DNA of 64,000 bases from Massospora cicadina. Its lineage: Eukaryota > Entomophthoromycota > Entomophthoromycetes > Entomophthorales > Entomophthoraceae. The translations under genes were made by a program, and so were the position numbers. The notes under the pieces were generated by a model. That model saw only the letters and a list, made by a program, of their open reading frames with translations. It made no database searches and was not told where the DNA came from. The stretch lies in the NCBI GenBank assembly GCA_022478985.1, contig JAKSZP010009288.1, positions 124,001-188,000 of the forward strand, given 5' to 3'. The number at the start of each line of letters is the position of its first letter. Position 1 is the first letter of the stretch. Positions 1-11,006 of the stretch are shown here, piece by piece.

Positions 1-1244
1 GCCAATTGTGTTATATGCGCCAGGGCCAAGTCAGATTGTTCCGGCAAAAATGGCCTCCTGCACCTCTTACAGCAGGCAGAGGGCCCATGGACATCGGTGT
101 CCAAGGACTTAATCGTTGAGCTCCTTTGTTCTAATGGGTTCAAAGCGGTGATGGTAGTGGTGGATCGCTTCAAAAAATTTTCCCTTTTTATACCTTGTAC
201 TTCCATGATTATGTCAGAAGAAACTGCCCACCTTTTTGTACGCCATATGTTTTCAATGTTTGGTCTCCCCCAGAAGATCATCAGTGACCGTGGCTTTCAG
301 TTCACTGCGCGGTTTTATAGTGAACTCCTATCAATCCTGAAAATATCCCCCTGTTGCTCCATGGCGTATCATCCTCAGTCTGATGACCAGACTGAGTGGG
401 TCATCAAGTTCTTGAACAGTACCTGCGTTGCTATGCTGCAGCTGCACAGGATACTTGGGCCAATGACCTCCCTCTTTTTTAATTCATTTACAATAATGGG
501 ACCCAAGCGTCAATGGGGTTTTCCCCTATGAAGCAACGTTGGCGATAATCCTTTATTTTCAGTCGGATCATGCTTGCAGCCTGAGGCTCAAGATACCGCG
601 GACCACGCTGCTCATATTATATTGACTCAAGCCCTGGTGCAGGAACACCTCACCAAAGCATAGATGACTACAAGTGGTTCACATATGGAAAGCGTTTTCC
701 AGGTCACGAGTTTATGGTAGGCTCCTACGTTATGCTTGACACCTGTCACTTAAAGATCCAGGCCCCTTCCCATAAATTCGCCAGTAAAAGCATGGGTCCC
801 CATTTTGTGGAGGTATTTGGTAATGGGGCGTTCCAACTGAAGCTCCCTGTGCATTGGAAGCAGCATCCCGTATTCCATGTTTCCCAGCTGTCGCCCTTCA
901 AGGGTGCAATTCCCATGGAACTGGAACCAATCATCATCAAAAATGGGGAAGAGGCTGAGGTAGAGGCTATCCTGGCATCCCAGAAATCGCGACGTTCCAT
1001 CCAATATCTCATGTCCTGGAAAGGGTATCTGGCCTATGAGAACAGTTGGGTCAAGGCGCGCGATTGCGCAAATTGCATGGACCTGGTTGAAGCATTTCAC
1101 ATATCCCACCCCAAAGCTCCCTATTCCCCCCAAAAAAAAATCTGCAACGGTAATGGCAATCAAACTACCCAAGGCGCACAAGAATGTGGCTCTCATACAG
1201 TTTCCCAGTGGTGGGGCCCTTCCCTTGGAAAAAGGAAAGGGTAA
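1..1244 (+). pseudogene. E0: gypsy integrase and chromodomain, 3' end of pol (broken)
   Basis: The 3' end of a Ty3/gypsy polyprotein that would insert element cDNA into chromatin. Frame 1 is open from base 1 to 531. It begins in the second half of the integrase HHCC zinc finger (CVIC near base 7) and continues into the core: first acidic position in SKDLIVEL, second in ISDRG, Glu in DQTEW. Frame slips follow near 460-540 and 600-665. From about 666 the frame runs through the GPF-like module (MGPHFVEVF) to a chromodomain at about 957-1115 (IQYLMSWKGYLAYENSW). The chromodomain places the element among chromoviruses, where it steers integration to modified histones. The frame ends in TAA at 1242-1244, directly before the LTR. 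RT and gag lie outside the window. The open frames on the opposite strand here are shadows. Confidence 0.88.
1226..1244 (+). other. Polypurine tract of E0
   Basis: A purine-rich run (GGAAAAAGGAAAGGGTAA) lies immediately before TGTAAG. Gypsy reverse transcriptase uses such a tract to prime plus-strand DNA next to the 3' LTR. The tracts of E2 and E1 read the same way (GGAGGGGGTAA|TGTCGC and GGGAGGGTAT|TGTTAT), which supports placing the LTR start at 1245. Confidence 0.65.
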
Positions 1245-2100
1245 TGTAAGTCCCAGGGAACGTCCTCTGAGTGTCGATTGGGCCATTTTCCCAAACCTGA
1301 GCAAGAAGGTACCAAAGAGGATAGCCATACTCCTCGTTACTCAGGACGATCTTGCTCACATGGTAGATGGGCGCTGGGTAACAGCCCTTTCACTTCAGAT
1401 CCCACTTCCAGTACCCACACTCTCCTTGGCAGAACTGCTACGAGAAATCAGTGGAATCTGCGTCAAGATCACCAAAATGAAATTGATTGCAACTAATTCG
1501 AGCGGTAATCAGCCTGATGCTCGGATTTTAAATGGTTAAAAAGGTATGAAGACTGATCTATTATCTGGAATGCCTGATGGTTGCAATTCAGTTAACATGA
1601 TGATCAGAAAAATCTTCCCCCTCCCAAATCCATCCGGCATCACCTCTGATGGGCAAGTAATAGCATTGGACACCATTGATAAGGTTTTGAAGCTTCCTGC
1701 TGGCAAATCGGGCATTATGCCTGATGAAATGCCACTGACCAAATGAATGGCCCAGCAACCGAGCATGGGCGGGTTGGGTGTCCTAAACCCATTCCCAACC
1801 AAATGGGCCCACCCCTTTGTGGGGTGGCCTTGGAGGATTCACGCCGCTTGTCAGGCCAAATGCCATCACGCCAACCATTGGAAATGTAGTCAAGCCTTGG
1901 TTCAGATGGTTGAGGTCAAACTGACAGTGACTCAGCCAGCCGCCAAATTTTTTGATGTCAGTTCCTAGGGAACAACCTGCCCATTCCCAATTAATTCGCC
2001 GGTTAGGTTGAACTTGTGGGACTCGATCCTGGCTTGTTTTCCCTCCAAATTAATGACTATTTAATCAGTCGCATTGCACTGTGAAAATAGACGGTCAATT
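1245..2100 (+). repeat. 3' LTR of E0 (right edge uncertain)
   Basis: Sequence following the polypurine tract and starting TGTAAGTCCCAGG. Its 5' partner would be left of the window, so the end cannot be fixed by comparison. I stop it at about 2100, where composition becomes AT-rich. The short open frames inside (1278-1496, 1546-1746, 1747-1968) resemble no gene I know and are probably LTR sequence. Left edge fairly sure, right edge a guess. Confidence 0.45.
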
Positions 2101-2163
2101 TTTCTTCTTTAAATTCTCCATTAAAAAAAACCTCCCCAAAAATTAGTTTTTATATGTTGAAAA

Positions 2164-2212
2164 TTAAGCCACCTTATACCATCTAGTACTAAAAAAACTT
2201 AAGCCACCTTAT
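2164..2212 (+). mobile_element. Micro-insertion 1: ~21 bp sequence in a 14 bp target duplication
   Basis: TTAAGCCACCTTAT occurs at 2164-2177 and again, identical, at 2199-2212. Between them lies ACCATCTAGTACT, seven A and a C (2178-2198). The same core with an A-run recurs at 17657-17680 and 29434-29454, each time inside a different duplicated target. This is the footprint of target-primed reverse transcription of a very short A-tailed RNA. The duplication length matches those of the LINEs in this window (16-18 bp). The source RNA is not recognised. Confidence 0.75.
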
Positions 2213-2250
2213 CTGCTGACACTCTTGTATCACTCGGGGTTAACAGCCAT

Positions 2251-2830
2251 GTGCATCTGGTACTTTATCTTGTGCCTATACAAAATTCTGGCTCACTGGC
2301 AGATATTGGTGAAACTCCTTTCCAGTTCCATATTCTTCATATCAGCAGCAGTGCCTTGGGCATTCTGGTTTGCCTTTTGGGTGCTCTGGCACTCTGGCTG
2401 GCAGGACAGTCTAATTCTTACTTGCTGTTCACCTGACACCTACACACAACCTGAATTCCCCAAGCCAAGTCATGGATGGTTTGCATGGGTGAACACGATG
2501 CAACCATTAATGGATTTTTCATCACCCACATTCTTTACCACTTGGGCTAAATTGCCCAAAGTGATGAGGGGACAGCTGCTATATTTTCCCATTTTTGAAT
2601 CAAAAATGACGATATCTCTCAATCAAGCAACAGGGGTTGCTCCCTAAGACTTTAAGCTTGGCCTTCCAGAAGCCCTGAATTACCTGGGTCTCCCAAACCT
2701 CCTGATCCTCCTGGAGCATCTGGTTGCCCTGGCTTTAAGGGCAACCAATGTCCCTGGCCCCCATGGGCCTCATGGGCTTAATAATGGGTCAGAGTTTTCA
2801 GAAGACATTTTAACTTATTATTACAGTAGA
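2251..2830 (+). pseudogene. Decayed frame: membrane segment plus collagen-like Gly-X-Y stretch
   Basis: Reading one frame through from 2251 gives a hydrophobic helix (SALGILVCLLGALALWLAG, about 2347-2403), then, after stops at 2434 and later, non-repetitive sequence. From 2662 the same frame gives a collagen-like run, PGSPKPPDPPGASGCPGFKG, with Gly in most third positions. A one-base slip near 2748 moves to another frame that continues the pattern (VPGPHGPHGLNNGS, about 2749-2793). The Gly-X-Y register surviving on both sides of the slip argues for a once real protein with a membrane anchor and collagen-like segment. At least five in-frame stops make it dead. I do not recognise the family. 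It could also be cargo of a repeat. A longer open frame at 2225-2647 in another register has no such pattern and I treat it as a shadow. Confidence 0.4.
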
Positions 2831-3385
2831 TAAAACTACTGATATCTAACTATGACGTGTACTATAGAGAGACTAACTCCCTTGGGATTGGGTGCCTCTA
2901 CATGCTGAAGTCTCCCTAGGTACCCACCATGGTCAACTAAAAACCTTAGCCGCACTACCCTCCTAGGTAAGAGGTTAGAGCAACAAATTCTCTCCACTAA
3001 ACAACACCACATGAGCTCCAGGACATAATTGATAGTTTAAAATATGAAGCAACCAATTGGCCCATCTCTTTGCCACTAAAAAGGACCTTTGTACTGCCCA
3101 CAAAAAATTAACTTAGGTATTGACAACGGTAATTTTTATAGTCAAGAAGATGCCTCAATCCTAAAGAATATTCCTGAGGTAACATCTCCTTAGCTTAAAG
3201 ATTATCATAATGTCCATTGATGTTTTCAATCCAACAAGCCCTCTAGACGACTCATTTAAGTCCTCTTTCAATATCATATATGTCATGAGGGGAAGGAAAA
3301 GTTTTTCCTTCTTTTACTGTTACATGAGTATAATGGAGATGACTACCAACAATTAATAACTCAAAGATAACTAACTTTTAGGATG
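2831..3385. other. No recognisable gene
   Basis: AT-rich sequence with short open frames only. I see no element domain, tRNA-like structure or repeat shared with the rest of the window. Confidence 0.6.
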
Positions 3386-3390
3386 AATAT
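3386..3390. repeat. Target site duplication of E1 (left copy)
   Basis: GAATA directly before the left LTR. The identical pentamer GAATA at 16081-16085 directly follows the right LTR. Five bases is the duplication length expected for gypsy integrases, so this ties the two LTRs to a single insertion event. Confidence 0.85.
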
Positions 3391-4270
3391 GTCATGGAAG
3401 TGTATGTAACTGTCTCATTCCCAGCGAGATGGTGCGGGATACGCAGCCACACCACAAGGGAACTACTCTCAATTAAGATTTATACAAGACACTGAAGAAG
3501 GTTCTGGAGCACAGGGGGGCCCAGTGACAGGGTGTACAGCACGGAATAAATGACTAGATAACCAATAAAAAACAGAATCTGGTTGGACCCCAAGGTGGAG
3601 TCCTATAAACAAAAAGCATATAGATGTTGGGATGCTTGGGTGCCTTATATGGAGGGGTCCAATACAGCCCAGTTGTGCATCAGATTCTGTCATTGATTTT
3701 TTAATATATGTCCTAGTTGTTGGAGACCATATTGAGGGGGTCCGCGCACTGTTCAGCACAAAGGGACCATGCAATAAACTTTAAAATAATTCGGTTTTTT
3801 AATAAACAAGTCTATTAACAAGGAAGGTTAATTTTGAAGAATTACTAAGAGATGGGGGAGAATCATCATTCAGCAGGAATGGTACTAAGTCTAGATGAAC
3901 CAATAAGCGCACACTCCCATCAACCATGGTACTGTAGCTCAAGATAGTCCAAACTCAAGTTATTGATTGCAACTAAATTCTCCCCAGTTTAGCAATATTT
4001 AAATCAAATAAGGTTTAAAACCCTGTTCTCCAAGAAATCATAATGAACTGTCATTATTAGTAAAAAAGCTGATGTGTTTTAATGCCCTTAATTTAGGGCT
4101 GACTATCACGTGCACCCATTGACCTTCTTGGGTATATCTTGCCTGTACTCAGAGTATGTCCAGGGTATGCTTCAGGTCATGGATGCCTTCAAACTTAACC
4201 CTTTTGGCCTCCTCACGCCGAGCTTTGTTTCTAAAATCTGTACCCTTAGATATGTCGTGTAACTATAACA
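3391..4270 (-). repeat. E1 left LTR (3' LTR in element orientation)
   Basis: Runs from TGTCATGGAAG to AACTATAACA and aligns along its whole length with 15198-16080. On the element strand it starts TGTTATAG and ends CATGACA, the usual TG...CA. Both copies share long near-identical blocks, for example the one ending in the Gly-rich text GTTGGAGACCA near 3719 and 15520. The small open frame at 3469-3774 is within the LTR and is not a gene. Confidence 0.88.
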
Positions 4271-5600
4271 ATACCCTCCCGTTCTGTTGGGGATCCACCC
4301 CCCTCCATGGGCTTCTGTCAGGAAGTTCTTGAGGGCAGGGGCCAGCTTTATGTCAGAGATAATTTGCTTTGAAGATGGTCCTGCTACCTCATGGAAACGC
4401 TCGTGGGAAACATCAATTTGGTCCTGGGCATGGGCACAATCGCACACTGGTACTCAACTGTTCTCCGTTGCATCAATTCCCTTCCAGGATACCAGGTACT
4501 CAAGCCTTTTCTTTACACAGCGAGAGGCTACAATTTTTATCTCCATCTCCCACTCTAGGATCCCATCAATGAAATAAGCCTCAGGAGTCTCTGGTGGGGG
4601 GCCCTCAAACAACGTTAGCTTACTTTCATGAAAGATGGCAAAGATCTGGAACTATGAGGGAAGATCCAACTGCTATGAGGCATGGACCACCTTTCTGACA
4701 ATGTGATAAGGCTATCCTGTTTGGCCCCGGCTTTTTGCATGGCAGCTTAATTGGATCTTTCTAGCCTCAAGAATCATAAGATCCACTTTAAATACGCAGG
4801 ACCTACCAATTAAATACCGTCAGCATTTTATAAGCTTGTATATCTGTATCCAAATTCGCCTTAACCCCCTGGTGTACTTTCTTGATAACCTTTGCAAAAT
4901 CCACCACCGATTCCACTTTGGACGCAGCTAGGCTCCATGTTAAAAGCGGGGTTAAAACCATAGTTAGAGAAAAATGGGGAACAACTGACGGATGCATGAT
5001 ATGCGTTAATATAGCTAAACTTGGCCATGTGAAGATGGGAAACACAATTTGAATGGTCTGCGGCAGTGTAGCACCGCAAGAACTGTTCCAAGCACTGGTT
5101 CACTTGTTTAGTCTGCCCATCTGAATGAGGGTTATAGGAAGTAGAAGGGCAGGGGCGAATCCTGAGAGTTTTTCAAGACTCTTCCCAAGATACTGAAGTA
5201 AGCTGGGACCACAAGCTCAAATAATCTTCTGGGGCATCCCATTAAGGTAGAATACACGAGACAAGAGGGGCCTAATCATCTCAGCCATCGTTATTGTAGT
5301 TCTACAGGGAATAAAGTGGTCAAACTTTGTAAAACAGTCCACCATTACCACGATGACATTGTAGCCCTCAGATGCAGGTAACTCCACAATAAACCCACGG
5401 ATAAGCTATTCTAAGGCCCTTTGGCCTTTTAAACTGGTATCAACAACCCCACTGATGGCTGTTAGTTTTGGTTTCATTTAGTTGCAGATCAGCATTCTTT
5501 ACAATACCTTCTTAGCTTTGCGGCTAATCCCTTCCAATTATAAGTATGGCTTATTAGCTCCAGAGTCTTCGCCTTCCCAGGGCCTAATGGTGATACTAAC
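4271..5600 (-). pseudogene. E1 integrase and chromodomain (broken)
   Basis: Minus-strand remains of the integrase end of pol. At the 5600 side the zinc-finger region is readable (AKTLELISHTYNWKGLAA, then a CKEC-type pair). About 4861-5103 gives the C-terminal core (NQCLEQFLRCYTAADHSN). About 4440-4575 gives a chromodomain (RLEYLVSWKGIDATENS) followed by a stop where Trp is usual. The purine-rich GGGAGGGTAT on the element strand (4271-4282) abuts the LTR and is the polypurine tract. The chromodomain frame runs on into the LTR to 4172. Multiple stops and frame slips make it non-functional. Confidence 0.8.
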
Positions 5601-6090
5601 TGTTATAAAATCAGAGTTAGGTGAGGGATACACCAAAGGGTTTTTGCACAAAGTTCAACCCACTGAGCAACTAGGATCAACGATGTGATGATGTTGCCCT
5701 GAAAATAAAATAATAGACTTTAAATATTGAGCACTCTCTCCAAAAACTCTTTTTTATTAATATATTTAATACAGCTAATTCTCGCTGTTCCACACTCTAA
5801 AACTACAAAAAGACCTCCCCTCCTTGATCATCTCATCATGCTTATATCATAGCAACTTCAGATGATACCACTTTCACGGCTTAGTAACTCAATTTTCCGT
5901 ATCTCATTGGTTATGTTAATTCTTCATTTGTTAATCCCATGACACCTAATCTAAGGCCATTTTCCAACAACCCAATATCGCCTAATTCTGAGGCGTTCAA
6001 ATTACCATTACTCATATCAATCTCAGTGGATCCATCTGTCCCACCATTATGACCTAGGGCTTATTGTCCAGTCATATTGGAATTGCGACA
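5601..6090 (-). repeat. E2 left LTR (3' LTR in element orientation)
   Basis: From TGTTATAAAA to AATTGCGACA, aligned end to end with 11007-11501. On the element strand it reads TGTCGC...TATAACA. The block GTGAGGGATACACCAAAGGG is shared exactly by both copies. Confidence 0.9.
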
Positions 6091-6103
6091 TTACCCCCTC
6101 CTT
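6091..6103 (-). other. E2 polypurine tract
   Basis: On the element strand AAGGAGGGGGTAA lies directly against the LTR start TGTCGC. This is the expected priming site for plus-strand synthesis. Confidence 0.75.
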
Positions 6104-6179
6104 GACTGGACAATAAGGATCCTATTTCTTATACGCCTGGAGGAACTTTGCATGCACTTGGTTGATGATCTGACCGCAA

Positions 6180-7240
6180 GTGGGGTCCTTGATAGTATAT
6201 GCAACTATACCTGTCTTTTCAATGACTTTGAATGCACAAATCAGATACTGGCCAACTTGTGTTTCCGGCCAAACCCATGTTTATCATGGAATAGGACCAT
6301 GTTTCCATCCTTGAACTGTGCTAGGCCACTCTGCCATACCTGATCGGCAGCCTGTCTTTTGATTCTCTTAGCTAAGCTGAATAAATATGCTTCAGTTTGT
6401 AATTTAATCAGCATATTCGTTAGAATGGTCAAATAAAGTTGCAGATCCATTCCACCAGTGTCCTCTACACAGGCATATGGGAGGGCGGGCAGTGAGGGGT
6501 GCCATCCATAAAGCAATTGGAATGGACTTTTTCCCGTGTCCAAATGGTAGCTAATGTTGTATGCGAACACTGCGGTAGAAAGGAGGGTACTCCAATCAGA
6601 GGTCCTGTCCGTGACCAACCTTCAAAGTATGTCACCAGGGTCCCATTAACCCGTTCAACCATTCCGTTGGACTCATGGTGATATGGAGTTGTTAGAACCC
6701 CATGGATGGCCATCGGCTCGTTAAGCTTAGGTAGAAGTGTGAACTTAAGTTCGTCCCATTGTCAGTAAGGATGAATAGGGGACAACTGTGTAGCTGAATT
6801 ATACAATCCATAACAAACTTGGCCACCTTTAGTGCCCCCAAATCGCGTATTGGTCATGACTCAACACACCTGGTCAAGTGGTCAATTGCTACCAGGATGT
6901 ATTTGGACCAGTTTGCCCCTGTTGGCAAGGGACCCACAACATCAATCAAAATGGTGTGCCAGGCAAAGTGCGGCTTCATTAACTTGTTTGAAGTCTTCTG
7001 GTGGAACGGCTTTTCCGCTTGGCACTGGCGACAGGAGGAGATAATATCAAGTACATCAAAGTTCATGCTTTCCCAGTAATACCTAGGCTGCAATAATTCC
7101 ATTGTCTTAAAAACTCCACCATGTCCAACCGAACAGTGTGCGCTCATAATAATAGTTGGGCGGACAGAAGGTCTTGGGATATTCATGGTAGTTCCCCTAT
7201 CCGCTTATATAATTCCCCATTTTTCTGAAATGTATTGGCC
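6180..7240 (-). pseudogene. E2 integrase (frameshifted, catalytic residues kept)
   Basis: Three overlapping frames give a full retroviral-type integrase. The N-terminal zinc finger is at about 7186-7010 (SAHCSVGHGGV, then CRQC). The core starts with WHTILIDVVGPLPTG (first Asp), passes LTDNGTNLSS at about 6750 (second Asp) and HHESNGMVERVNGT at about 6660 (Glu). The C-terminal part at about 6290-6241 resembles the GF module after an HDKHGFGRKHK stretch. All three catalytic acids and the HHCC ligands are visible, so inactivation is by frameshift rather than active-site change. It would paste element cDNA into the genome. No chromodomain follows. Confidence 0.85.
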
Positions 7241-7429
7241 CTTATTCCATCAAATACCTTGATGACTGGGGGCGGTTCATCATCGTACTTGCCACTAAGT
7301 ATCTTGTCAAACATGATATCACTCAGATCCGCCATAACTGCAATTGTAGGTAATCTTAATAAACAATCAGCATTCTGGTGTTTGCTCCAGGTCAGTGAAG
7401 AATTTCGAAATTGTATGCCTGCAATTTAA

Positions 7430-7770
7430 GAGCCCATTAGGCCAGACGTCCTTCCAGTTCTTTAAGATTTTGTAACCAGCGTAGCGAGGCATGATCCATT
7501 ACAACTTTGAATTTCACCTCATGCAAATACACCCAAAATTGTTTATAGGCATAGATCACCGCCAAGCACTCCCGCTTAGTCATGGTGTAATTGCGCTCAT
7601 GGCTGTTCAAACTATGACTACAGTATGCTACGGGGTGCTCTTCTCCTTCCTCATCTTGTGGGGTTATGACTGCCCCTACAACAGTAAGGGATGCATCCAT
7701 CTGAATAATAAACTTTTTTTCAAAATTGGGATAGCATAACACTGGCGCACTGGGTAACGCCATTCAAGGC
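7430..7770 (-). pseudogene. E2 RNase H domain of pol
   Basis: One continuous frame of 108 residues on the minus strand. FIIQMDASLTVVGAVI holds the first Asp region, KRECLAVIYAYKQF the Glu, and VVMDHASLRWLQN the TDHASL-type motif (Thr replaced by Met). RNase H removes the RNA strand of the RNA-DNA hybrid during reverse transcription. It is read from the same precursor as the RT to its right but is separated by frame breaks. Confidence 0.88.
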
Positions 7771-8650
7771 TTATCAAAAGTGCATTGCTTTTTTCCGTTT
7801 ATTCAAACATAGTGTCCTTTCTTAATAAACTCAAATATTAGGCCCCAATACCGCTGAAGTTAGGGATGAAGCGCCGGTGATATCTGACCATTCCCAAAAA
7901 GACCTTTATATCCCACTTGCTTTTGGGTGGAGTCATTTTTCAAATAGCTTCCACTTTGGCTGGTTGAGGTCTCAGCCCTTTGGCATCAACCATAAACCTC
8001 AGGTACTCCAGCTAGTCCTTAAAGAAGTGTCATTTCCGGGGTTTAATCTTGATGTTGGCCTCAGAGAGCTGGCGGAATACAGCTTCTAGATCATCAAGGT
8101 GTTCAGGAAGGTTTGGGAGAAAACATTAATGTCATCAAGGTATACAAGGACGCATGACAATTTTAGGTTCCTGAGAATAGTGTCCAAGCCTGTTGAAATG
8201 TAGCCAGGGCATTACACAGCCCTTGTGGCATCCAGTTGGTTGTTAAAAGACCTTTAGATGTGATTACTGTGCACTCCTCCTGCTCTGCTGGTGGCAACTC
8301 AATTTGCCAATAGCCCGAGACCAGGTCCATAGCTGAGAAGAAACGAGCTCCCCCTAGTCAATCTAGAGCATCGTTATTCTGTGGTAAAGGATATGAGTCC
8401 TTTTTAGTGATTCTGTTAAGCTTCCAGTAGTCAATTACTATGCGGTTGGTGCCATCCTTTTTTTTAACAATCAGAATGGGTGAAGCCCATGGATTCTTTG
8501 GCTGTTCAAGCATCCCTTGTGCTAATAGCTTGTCGATAGCTTCAGTTACTACTTCTTCCACCACCCATGATTATCGGATCAGCCTTGACCTGATGGGAGG
8601 ATGATCTCCAGTGTCCAGCCTATGAACCACCCCCCACGTGCATCCTAAAT
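7771..8650 (-). pseudogene. E2 reverse transcriptase (broken)
   Basis: Minus-strand RT. It starts at about 8564 with a clean frame: AQGMLEQPKNPWASPILIVK, then RIVIDYWKLNRITKKDSYPL (the VDYR/LN block). MPQGLCNA is at about 8230 and, after a frame slip, LVYLDDINVFSQ at about 8140, so the catalytic YLDD pair is intact. The FxKxxLKYLG-type block follows at about 8040. Several stops (near 8370, 8180, 7850) break the gene. It copies element RNA into DNA. Confidence 0.85.
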
Positions 8651-9269
8651 CATGGTTGACGATAGCAAAAATCTCTTTATATTTTTTGAATTAAAGTGAT
8701 TGCCCTATTCTTCTGTGGTTCTGACAGCCCCATTAATTCATCACACGATACAAAGGCCATTACACTGAGCTTTGGTTTAAAAGGCAGACTAAGTTCCTCC
8801 AGTGACCCAAAGTCATTAACTGAAAGAACCTCCTCAATGGGGATTAAGTGTAAGTATGCCACTATTTGGTGGCGGCAGATTTCCAGTATACCATTTATAA
8901 ATTTGCAAGAAAAACTTTGATCTCCCCCTGCCCTGGTAAAATAATGCCTGAGGCCACATGGGGCTCAAACCGTGATTGCTGATATGGCCCAATAACCTCC
9001 CCTAAAGTCCGTCTGGAATTTCAATCACCAAGTCAGTGTTAAATATAACTTGATGCCCAGATGGAATAGATATAGGTCTGACAGCTCTGAGCGTCAGCAC
9101 TTGATATTCCTATATCTGTTGAGGAAGGGCCCAGGTTTTTCCCTTTAACTGATGGTAGCGCACTGGAATTACTCCATTGCTATAAGCTAGATTAATATTC
9201 CCCATATTCACTGGATCATTTGGTACTCCGTTAGAGGTGAAGTGGAATTCAATTTGCTGACCCAAAATT

Positions 9270-9640
9270 TAAAAAGTCTCTTTCGTCATATCAATAACAG
9301 CCCCATGGTGTCACAAAAAAGGCAGTTCCAATTAACAGATCGTAATTACTATTTGGTAACACTATAGCTGAAGCTACCACAACAAAAGAACCAAACCTCA
9401 GTGGAAGCGCACTGTTTGCTCCCTCAGAGACCATATTCTCCACCCCAGAAGTGCCATATACCATCCGGTGTTCCACATCCAGTTTTAATGCCAACCTGGC
9501 CACCAATTTGGTGGAGACTATGTTGATGGGGGCACCGGTATCTATGATGGCATGGACTTGGGTCTTAGCTACAACCAGATCAGTAAGTACATTTGGAGTA
9601 AGATGCATCTCAATTGTTATTAACATGGACATCTAAAGAA
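9270..9640 (-). pseudogene. E2 protease domain
   Basis: A 113-residue open stretch on the minus strand. VHAIIDTGAPINIVSTKLV contains the aspartic protease signature DTGA, and LPNSNYDLLIGTAFF carries the ILG-type motif near the C-terminus. This is the retropepsin that would cut Gag-Pol. The frame is intact across the domain, but the surrounding pol is broken. The stretch from here to the RT (8650-9270) is a linker with no named domain. Confidence 0.85.
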
Positions 9641-9799
9641 TCCTTGTTTCCAAGGAAACACGCAATCCCCTCACCTTTTCTAGGGTATTGTTTTATAATA
9701 GTTTTGACTGGAAGAGCGACGCTTACTGCTTGCAAGAAAGGTGCATCCAAGGAGGGGTCTAACTTTTCAGGGGCTACTTTGTTGACGTTTGACAAGCAT

Positions 9800-10990
9800 A
9801 TGGCTTGACCTGCATCTGAGAAACCTTTTCTGCCATAGCCGCTGACTGTACTTGTGTCAAAAAATTCACCCCTTCAACTGGCTGCTGATATAAAACTGAC
9901 TCATTGTGCAAGGAAACTTCCATGAATATTCTGATTTGGGTTCAGGTGAGACGTCATGGTTTGGTATAGCGGAGATAGAGAGTCCCTTCTCTACTCCGCT
10001 CTGACTATTCCCTGGCTGTACTGTTCCAGTTGTACATAAGAGACCAGTTGATTAGGGCACCATCGTGCCAGATGCCCCTGACGACTGAATTTGAAACATC
10101 TAACCCCATAGGGCCCACGTCCCTGACTAATATGATACAAACTACGTTGAGAGTTGGGCTTGAAGTGAGCAGCTATACAGGTCTAAGTCAATAGTTGGCC
10201 CATGGATGTTAGGCAGGAATGTGGTGGAAGTTTAACTGCTGATGATAACTTTGTGAAATCTGAACTCGACTGTTAAAGTTCCCCAAATATGATGTATCAG
10301 TAGTTATAGCAGAAGGATTCTGCTTGTCATTAGGTGGATAGAAGTTGGCTGATATACGGTGCAAAAACTGAACAAGTATAAGCAAAGGTACATATTCATC
10401 CAAAAGTGGGGCCATAACGTTATGTAACTCATGGTATGGCTTCAAAGCAGAAGTCATTGCAATACACACATATCTTCGGATAAAACTCTGGCCCCAATTA
10501 GCACGTGAGCTTCCACTGTAAATCACTCAGCAAACGTGGTGAGGGATTCATTCCGCTGATTCTTGATGGTTGAAAATTCAGCCTTCCACTGTGACATCTT
10601 TGCTGTTCCACCGAACAACTGCAGCACCTTATCTTGGAAATTTTTGGCATATAATGGAACTGCCTGAATGATAACTGACAACTTGATACGCACTTCTGAC
10701 ATCCAAGGAAGAAATCAACATTTTTGCTGTTCATCAATCCATGACTCCTTCAGTTGCAATCTCAAATCGCTTAAAGTACCCATAAATATTCCCTTTACAA
10801 TCTAATGGGGACAGCTTATTGAAATAGACCTCCTGGAGCAGCTCATTTTTTAAGCACAGCATCCAACGCCAGTTTAAGCTCCGCATAGGCAACTGACCCA
10901 GAGTGTTGGGTAGGATATTTACTAAAACAACAATGATGCAACATAGCTGTAAGCTGATTTTTTATCATTTATAATTTATCAATGGACACC
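9800..10990 (-). pseudogene. E2 gag with a damaged CCHC knuckle
   Basis: Two overlapping minus-strand frames (10209-10526 and 10498-10737) plus shorter ones occupy the gag position between primer site and protease. About 10110-10069 reads CFKFSRQGHLARWC, a CCHC knuckle in which the second Cys has become Phe. Gag packages the element RNA. A capsid identity for the rest rests on position and general character only, since I see no diagnostic motif there. Confidence 0.65.
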
Positions 10991-11005
10991 CTGTAGTGAG
11001 CACCA
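10989..11005 (-). other. E2 primer-binding site
   Basis: One base inside the 5' LTR, the element strand reads TGGTGCTCACTACAGGG, complementary to a tRNA 3' end in CCA. E4 (27763) has the same site with one change and E5 (18010) has a close variant. The tRNA could not be named from this sequence alone. Confidence 0.75.
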
Positions 11006-11006
11006 C

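Noticed and set aside
750..1328. 192-codon open frame on the minus strand
   Set aside because: It is the shadow of the E0 integrase/chromodomain frame, which has clear motifs. The minus-strand translation resembles nothing.
2164..2212. Micro-insertions as sequencing adapters or assembly joins
   Set aside because: Not fully excluded, but the flanking duplications differ at each site and two carry a mismatch, which fits old biological insertions better.
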